From contig DAIRGS010000283.1 in the NCBI GenBank assembly GCA_036794395.1, positions 1 through 9,042 of the forward strand: a stretch of 9,042 bases of DNA, written 5' to 3'. Below the pieces are notes generated by a model, which was given only the letters and a program-made list of their open reading frames with translations, had not been told where the DNA came from and did no database searches. This stretch comes from DASXMX01 sp036794395. GTDB taxonomy: Bacteria > Planctomycetota > Phycisphaerae > Tepidisphaerales > Tepidisphaeraceae. The position numbers were made by a program, and so were the translations under genes. Shown here one piece after another: positions 5,583 through 9,042 of the stretch (positions are counted from its first letter, which is position 1; the number at the start of each line of letters is the position of its first letter).

Positions 5583-6650
5583 TCATGTTTGCTGCGAGGC
5601 TCGGCAGGCCTCAGCGAGCGAATCGGAATACGGAGCGCGGGCCACGCCGTTTTCAGTGATGATCGCAGTGACAAGATCGTTCGGTGTGACGTCAAATGCT
5701 GGATTGAAAATATCGACAGCATCGGGCGCCGTGATTTTGCCAAAGCCCTGGGAGATTTCGGTGGGGGCGCGCTGTTCAATAGGAATCTCCCGTCCGGTGG
5801 GTAAGGATAGATCGATGCTGCTGGTCGGAGCCGCGACAAGGAACGGGATGTCAAAGTGTTTGGCGAGGATCGCTACACCCAGCGTGCCAATTTTGTTGGC
5901 GACGTCGCCATTGGCGGCTACGCGATCCGTGCCCACGATCACCGCGTGCACCTTGCCCTGCTGCATCACGGTGGCGGCCATGCCGTCGCAAATGACCGTG
6001 ACGGGGATGCCATTCTGCTGAAGCTCGAATGCGGTAATCCGGCTGCCTTGAAGTAGCGGGCGCGTCTCGTCGGCATAGACATGGAAGCGCACGCCCTGCT
6101 CCGCGCCTACGTAAACGGGCGCCAGGGCGGTGCCGTACTTCACGGTGGCCAGGCCGCCGGCATTGCAGTGTGTCAGCAGATTGATGGGGGCGGCGAAGTC
6201 GGCGGGCTTGAGAAGCTGCTGGAGAAAACGCAATCCATGTTCGCCGATCGCCCGGCAAACGCGGTTGTCTTCTTCAAGCATCTTGAGTGCTTCATCCAGA
6301 ATGGATCGCTTGATGGATTGGGGAGTTGATTGCTTATGGGCGACCTGCCTGACGCGATCCAGCGCCCAGAAAAGATTCACCGCGGTAGGCCGGCTCGTGG
6401 CCAGATAACTGCACACTTCGTCGACGCGCGCGAGCGTGGCGGGGCGATTGCCGTCGAATGTTCGCACACCCAGGTAAGCCCCGAAAGCGGCTGCCACGCC
6501 GATTGCGGGCGCGCCGCGAATCACAAGCCTTTGGATAGCGTCCCACATTTGCCGTTCGTCTGTGATATCGAGGTAGACGGTTTGCGTGGGAAGCCTGGTC
6601 TGATCGAGAAGCCGGGCGGCGTTGTTGGTCCAGGTGATGGTTTGAAGCAT
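5583..6650 (-). CDS. mtnA: S-methyl-5-thioribose-1-phosphate isomerase
   Basis: This cytoplasmic enzyme converts 5-methylthioribose-1-phosphate to 5-methylthioribulose-1-phosphate in the methionine salvage pathway. The protein has 355 residues, the usual length. It shows the conserved RGAPAIGVAAAFG at 45-57, the active-site THCNAGGLAT with catalytic Cys162, and VGTDRVAANGDVANKIGT with catalytic Asp242. The C-terminal NPAFDVTPNDLVTAIITENG (316-335) is also typical. These distinguish it from the related eIF2B and ribose-1,5-bisphosphate isomerases. Start at the ATG at 6650, which matches the usual N-terminus (MLQTITW); there is no Shine-Dalgarno sequence, but TAAAAT lies eight nt upstream. It is 54 bp downstream of rlmN on the same strand. 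No other salvage genes (mtnP, mtnK, mtnB, mtnC, mtnD) are in the window. Confidence 0.97.
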   Translation of the reverse strand: MLQTITWTNNAARLLDQTRLPTQTVYLDITDERQMWDAIQRLVIRGAPAIGVAAAFGAYLGVRTFDGNRPATLARVDEVCSYLATSRPTAVNLFWALDRVRQVAHKQSTPQSIKRSILDEALKMLEEDNRVCRAIGEHGLRFLQQLLKPADFAAPINLLTHCNAGGLATVKYGTALAPVYVGAEQGVRFHVYADETRPLLQGSRITAFELQQNGIPVTVICDGMAATVMQQGKVHAVIVGTDRVAANGDVANKIGTLGVAILAKHFDIPFLVAAPTSSIDLSLPTGREIPIEQRAPTEISQGFGKITAPDAVDIFNPAFDVTPNDLVTAIITENGVARAPYSDSLAEACRASQQT

Positions 6651-6658
6651 GTGGAGTG

Positions 6659-6664
6659 ATTTTA
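6659..6664 (-). promoter_or_regulatory. possible -10 element directly before mtnA
   Basis: TAAAAT on the minus strand, five of six matches to TATAAT, ends eight nt before the mtnA ATG. mtnA may therefore have its own, nearly leaderless transcript besides read-through from rlmN. No -35 hexamer is evident. Confidence 0.3.
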
Positions 6665-6704
6665 GTTATGGAGAAAAAAGGAATCGCTGCGCTCTACGGA
6701 ATGT

Positions 6705-7781
6705 TTACGGGCGGACACGGGGGTCCGCCCCTACAGCGTTCAGGGCGGTTTGACGAAGTTGTCCGCAGGCGGCGCTGACATCGTCGCCGCGGGTGTCGCG
6801 CGGGTGAGCGACGATTTTGCGGGCGCGGAGAATATCGAGAAATGCAGCAATCTGCGCGGGTGCGGGCCGACTATACACTGCGCCACTCAGGCCGGCGCCG
6901 ATCGCGTTGTAAGGAATCAGGTTCACATGGGCGCGAAAGCCGGTCATCAGATCGGCCAGGGCATGCGCGTGGGCATCGGAATCATTAACATTGGCCAGGA
7001 GACAGTATTCGATGGTGGGAATGCGCCGGGTTTTGGCGACGAAACGTTTGGCGGCATCCATGATCTCGGCGATTGGATATCGTCGGTTGGCGGGCACAAG
7101 CCGGGCGCGAGTAGCATCATCGGGAGCGTGAAGCGAGAGCGCCAGGTGAACGTTTAAATCCGCTTCAGCGAGGCGATCGATGCCCGGGACAATGCCGACG
7201 GTCGAAACGGTGACCTGCCGCCAACCCAGGCCGCCCAGATCGGGGTCGGCGATGCGCTTGATGGCGGCGATTACGTTGTCGAGGTTGTGCATCGGCTCAC
7301 CCATGCCCATGAACACAAGCGACTGTAGACGCCGATCAAGTTGGAGCGCCTCAGACTTCAGGTGAAGAAATTGCTCGACAATCTCCGGGCAGGTCAGATT
7401 GCGCTGGAGCCCCGACTTGGTGCTGGCGCAAAAGTCGCAGCCCATTGCGCATCCCACCTGAGACGAGATGCACCCCGCGGCGCGATCCGGCCGGTAACCG
7501 GGCATCAGGACCGATTCGACGGTCTGCCCATCGGAAAATGCGATGAGTAATTTCAACGTGCCATCGGCGCTTCGCACGCGATGCCGCACCGTTGAACGGA
7601 CGGGTACTCCGGCCTGCCCGAACCACTCCTCAACGCGACGGCCCACTTTCAGGGTGGAAAAATCGATCTTTCCCGCCCCTTCGTAAAAAGCCCGCAATAA
7701 CACGCGCGTATGAGCCGTGGCCAGACCCTCGCGAGCCAGAACCTCGCCGAGCGAGTCAATGTCGTATTCTGTAAAACTCAT
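6705..7781 (-). CDS. rlmN: dual-specificity RNA methyltransferase RlmN (23S rRNA A2503 / tRNA A37)
   Basis: This radical-SAM enzyme methylates C2 of A2503 in 23S rRNA and of A37 in some tRNAs, using two SAM per methylation. The iron-sulfur motif CAMGCDFC has cluster ligands Cys111, Cys115 and Cys118. Cys104 in CISSQVGC and Cys339 in GDDVSAACGQL match the two catalytic cysteines Cys118 and Cys355 of E. coli RlmN. GMGEP (159-163) and the SLHAPDD segment (216-222) are also family hallmarks. At 358 residues it is slightly shorter than E. coli RlmN (384). Resistance-type Cfr is less likely because the context and phrasing are housekeeping-like. The last 16 residues after CGQLR are unusual: ALNAVGADPRVRP is largely encoded by a GC palindrome that also supplies the stop. 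The ATG at 7781 follows a good promoter with a leader of about 13 nt. It probably forms an operon with mtnA. Confidence 0.97.
   Translation of the reverse strand: MSFTEYDIDSLGEVLAREGLATAHTRVLLRAFYEGAGKIDFSTLKVGRRVEEWFGQAGVPVRSTVRHRVRSADGTLKLLIAFSDGQTVESVLMPGYRPDRAAGCISSQVGCAMGCDFCASTKSGLQRNLTCPEIVEQFLHLKSEALQLDRRLQSLVFMGMGEPMHNLDNVIAAIKRIADPDLGGLGWRQVTVSTVGIVPGIDRLAEADLNVHLALSLHAPDDATRARLVPANRRYPIAEIMDAAKRFVAKTRRIPTIEYCLLANVNDSDAHAHALADLMTGFRAHVNLIPYNAIGAGLSGAVYSRPAPAQIAAFLDILRARKIVAHPRDTRGDDVSAACGQLRQTALNAVGADPRVRP
6709..6730. repeat. GC-rich palindrome inside the 3' end of rlmN (REP-like)
   Basis: GGGCGGAC (6709-6716) and GTCCGCCC (6723-6730) form a perfect 8-bp stem around ACGGGG. The extended unit with CTAC (6731-6734) matches, from memory, a dispersed repeat often seen in intergenic DNA of diverse bacterial genomes. 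It encodes the GADPRVRP tail of RlmN and reaches within two bases of its TAA. As RNA it would be a strong hairpin between rlmN and mtnA. Confidence 0.65.
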
Positions 7782-7800
7782 GCTGATGGCCGCGACGTCG

Positions 7801-7828
7801 ATTATAGTATCTGTTCAACAAGTGTCTC
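7801..7828 (-). promoter_or_regulatory. predicted sigma-70 promoter of rlmN(-mtnA)
   Basis: On the minus strand a perfect -10 TATAAT (7801-7806) follows a -35 candidate GAGACA (7823-7828, four of six matches to TTGACA) with a 16-bp spacer. The predicted start near 7794 leaves a leader of about 13 nt. The same AT-rich core also reads TATAGT (7803-7808) on the plus strand, so the divergent hydrolase promoter may overlap it, although no -35 hexamer is visible there. Confidence 0.55.
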
Positions 7829-7849
7829 GTGGTGATTCCACTCCCCATT

Positions 7850-7853
7850 GAGG
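7850..7853 (+). promoter_or_regulatory. Shine-Dalgarno sequence of the hydrolase gene
   Basis: GAGG ends four nt before the ATG at 7858. The spacing is short but workable, and it supports this start over the out-of-frame ATG at 7854. Confidence 0.5.
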
Positions 7854-7857
7854 ATGA

Positions 7858-8709
7858 ATGACAAGCCGGCGAAGAAAAATCTGGAAAGTTTCCCGGCTCA
7901 TTGCCGTCATCTGGCTCTCTTGGTGCGCAATGGATTGCCCGGCTTCACTGGTTCTTCCGGCCAATCACGACGTCGTATATGTTTCCGACGCCACTCAGAA
8001 ATTTGTAACGATTCAAGGGAAAAAGGTGGAATGCTGGGTGGCGCTTTCGCCGGGTGCCCGGAATTCGGAGCCCAAAGCTTTCGTGTTGTTTTTTGTGGGG
8101 AAGGGCGATCGCGCGGATCGATGGGTGGGCGCGGTGGCCAACGCCTGGACGGACAAGCCGGTTGAAGTATGGGGAATGAATTACCCCGGGTCGGGCAGCA
8201 GCGACGATGGATCGCCCCGGCTCGGGATGGTCGGGCCCGACGCGCTGGGCGTCTTCGATCATGTGCAAAGCATCGCGGCCGGTCGGCCGATCTTCATTCA
8301 CGCGGGCAGCTTTGGCACGGCCACAGCGCTGTGCGTGGCGGCGCGCCGCCCGGTCTCGGGCATGGTCCTGCAAAATCCACCGCCATTGCGACAGCTGATT
8401 CTGGGCCGGTACGGCTGGTGGAACCTCTGGCTAATCGCCGGGCCGGTGGCGCTGAGCATCCCATCCGATCTGGATTCAATTGCCAACGCGGAGCGTACGC
8501 ACACGAACGCGATCTTCATTCTGGCCGGGCGAGATTCGCTCGTGCTGCCGGAATATCAGCAGAAGGTCGTACAGGCATATGGCGGCGAAAAGAAACTCGT
8601 GCAAATGCCGTGGGCCGATCACAACGACGCACTGACTGCCGAGGCGGCGGGGGAGTTTGCCAGGGATCTGGATTGGCTGTGGGCGGCGGCGATGCCCCGA
8701 GCACATTAA
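7858..8709 (+). CDS. alpha/beta hydrolase, probably exported or membrane-anchored, 283 residues
   Basis: Residues 1-30 have a basic start (MTSRRRKIWK) and a hydrophobic core (LIAVIWLSWCAM), as in a signal peptide or N-terminal anchor; the Cys residues do not form a standard lipobox. The rest fits a small alpha/beta hydrolase: a strand FVLFFVGKGD (75-84), the loop NYPGSGSSDDGS (108-119), and the nucleophile elbow HAGSFGTATAL with Ser151. The likely acid is Asp226 in LAGRDSLVLP and the likely base His255 in WADHNDAL. The elbow is AxSxG rather than GxSxG, a tolerated variation. Esterase, lipase or peptidase activity is possible; the substrate cannot be told. It is divergent from rlmN across a 76-bp gap and convergent with the small membrane-protein gene. 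Confidence 0.85.
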   Translation: MTSRRRKIWKVSRLIAVIWLSWCAMDCPASLVLPANHDVVYVSDATQKFVTIQGKKVECWVALSPGARNSEPKAFVLFFVGKGDRADRWVGAVANAWTDKPVEVWGMNYPGSGSSDDGSPRLGMVGPDALGVFDHVQSIAAGRPIFIHAGSFGTATALCVAARRPVSGMVLQNPPPLRQLILGRYGWWNLWLIAGPVALSIPSDLDSIANAERTHTNAIFILAGRDSLVLPEYQQKVVQAYGGEKKLVQMPWADHNDALTAEAAGEFARDLDWLWAAAMPRAH

Positions 8710-8746
8710 TCGAACGAATTGAGTGTGAATTGCAACTTATCTAACT

Positions 8747-9001
8747 TCAATGCATCGCGTCGAAAAGTAGTATGTATGCGATGGCAGTGATAGCCATTGT
8801 CAGCCATGCGATGCAGAGCTGTGTCGCCTTGGGAAGCGTCAGAAAACGTCGACGCATAAAAAGGATGACCACGGATCCCGGCACCGCGAGCATAAAATAC
8901 ACAGCGGGCGCCACTATATCGTCTGGACGCAATCGTCCTTTAATCGTGACAACGATGAAAAGCACCCCCATTCCGCCTGCGCTGAATAGGGTGCAGGACA
9001 T
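8747..9001 (-). CDS. small membrane protein with three predicted helices, 84 residues
   Basis: Three hydrophobic stretches lie at about residues 3-20, 29-49 and 60-80. The basic segment RRR (50-52) follows helix 2 and suggests an inner-membrane protein, with a short Lys/Arg- and Asp-containing loop at 21-28. I do not recognise a family. An in-frame TAA lies immediately before the ATG at 9001, fixing the earliest start; Met11 is an alternative. There is no Shine-Dalgarno sequence. TATACC (9011-9016) is a poor -10 candidate. The gene is convergent with the hydrolase gene, the ends being 37 bp apart, and no terminator is visible in that gap. It could be a remnant or a domain of a larger membrane protein, but the ORF is intact and evenly hydrophobic. 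Confidence 0.65.
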   Translation of the reverse strand: MSCTLFSAGGMGVLFIVVTIKGRLRPDDIVAPAVYFMLAVPGSVVILFMRRRFLTLPKATQLCIAWLTMAITAIAYILLFDAMH

Positions 9002-9042
9002 TTATGGCGGGGTATACTCGGTACCCTGCCGTTGAAGGGGGA

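Noticed and set aside
5506..6021. 171-codon plus-strand ORF overlapping mtnA
   Set aside because: It lies antisense to a well-supported mtnA and shows no domain; long antisense frames are common in GC-rich genes.
8091..8100. TTTGTGGGG, a near-match to the reverse complement of TGCCCACAAA
   Set aside because: It is not exact, is isolated, and sits within a conserved strand of the hydrolase coding sequence, so it is probably coincidence.
8169..8744. 191-codon plus-strand ORF overlapping the hydrolase
   Set aside because: It is an out-of-frame, Arg/Gly/Ala-rich translation of the hydrolase gene, typical of a GC-rich shadow frame.

Overview
The window looks like a chromosomal segment from a member of the Planctomycetota, plausibly a Phycisphaerae-like or uncultured lineage. 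The main evidence is the first gene, a large DUF1549/DUF1553 ('planctomycete cytochrome C') protein, a family massively expanded in that phylum. The high G+C content, the scarcity of Shine-Dalgarno sequences and several short orphan proteins fit. The exact genus cannot be read from the sequence.

Layout. Bases 2-2422 (+) hold the 3' part of the DUF1549/DUF1553 gene, cut by the window edge and followed by a possible terminator hairpin. Bases 2423-3200 are a degraded accessory patch. It has four same-direction copies of the 10-mer TGCCCACAAA, a minus-strand remnant of a small gene broken by a frameshift and an in-frame TGA (2555-2781), and a small plus-strand zinc-ribbon ORF (2812-3096) whose last codons are made of two of the repeats. 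Bases 3201-7781 carry five minus-strand genes. In transcription order they are rlmN (23S rRNA/tRNA adenine C2 methyltransferase), mtnA (methylthioribose-1-phosphate isomerase), a 128-residue conserved Rossmann-like protein of unknown function, a 360-residue HEAT-repeat membrane protein, and a 161-residue hypothetical protein. Bases 7858-8709 (+) encode an exported or membrane-anchored alpha/beta hydrolase, divergent from rlmN. Bases 8747-9001 (-) encode an 84-residue three-helix membrane protein, convergent with the hydrolase.

How the genes may work together. rlmN and mtnA are 54 bp apart on one strand behind a recognisable promoter (TATAAT at 7801-7806) and probably form an operon. RlmN is a radical-SAM enzyme that releases 5'-deoxyadenosine. 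MtnA acts in methionine salvage and, in some bacteria, in the pathway that recycles 5'-deoxyadenosine, so a functional link is possible. The other genes show no obvious pathway together.

Most noteworthy are small-scale signals. Repeats sit at 3' ends of genes and supply their final codons: a GC palindrome in rlmN and TGCCCACAAA repeats in the zinc-ribbon ORF. Three minus-strand genes lack a Shine-Dalgarno sequence and have a -10-like hexamer 6-8 nt before the ATG, suggesting leaderless mRNAs. A nested hairpin lies between the HEAT gene and the 161-residue gene. I saw no CRISPR array, rRNA, tRNA, transposase or complete defence system.
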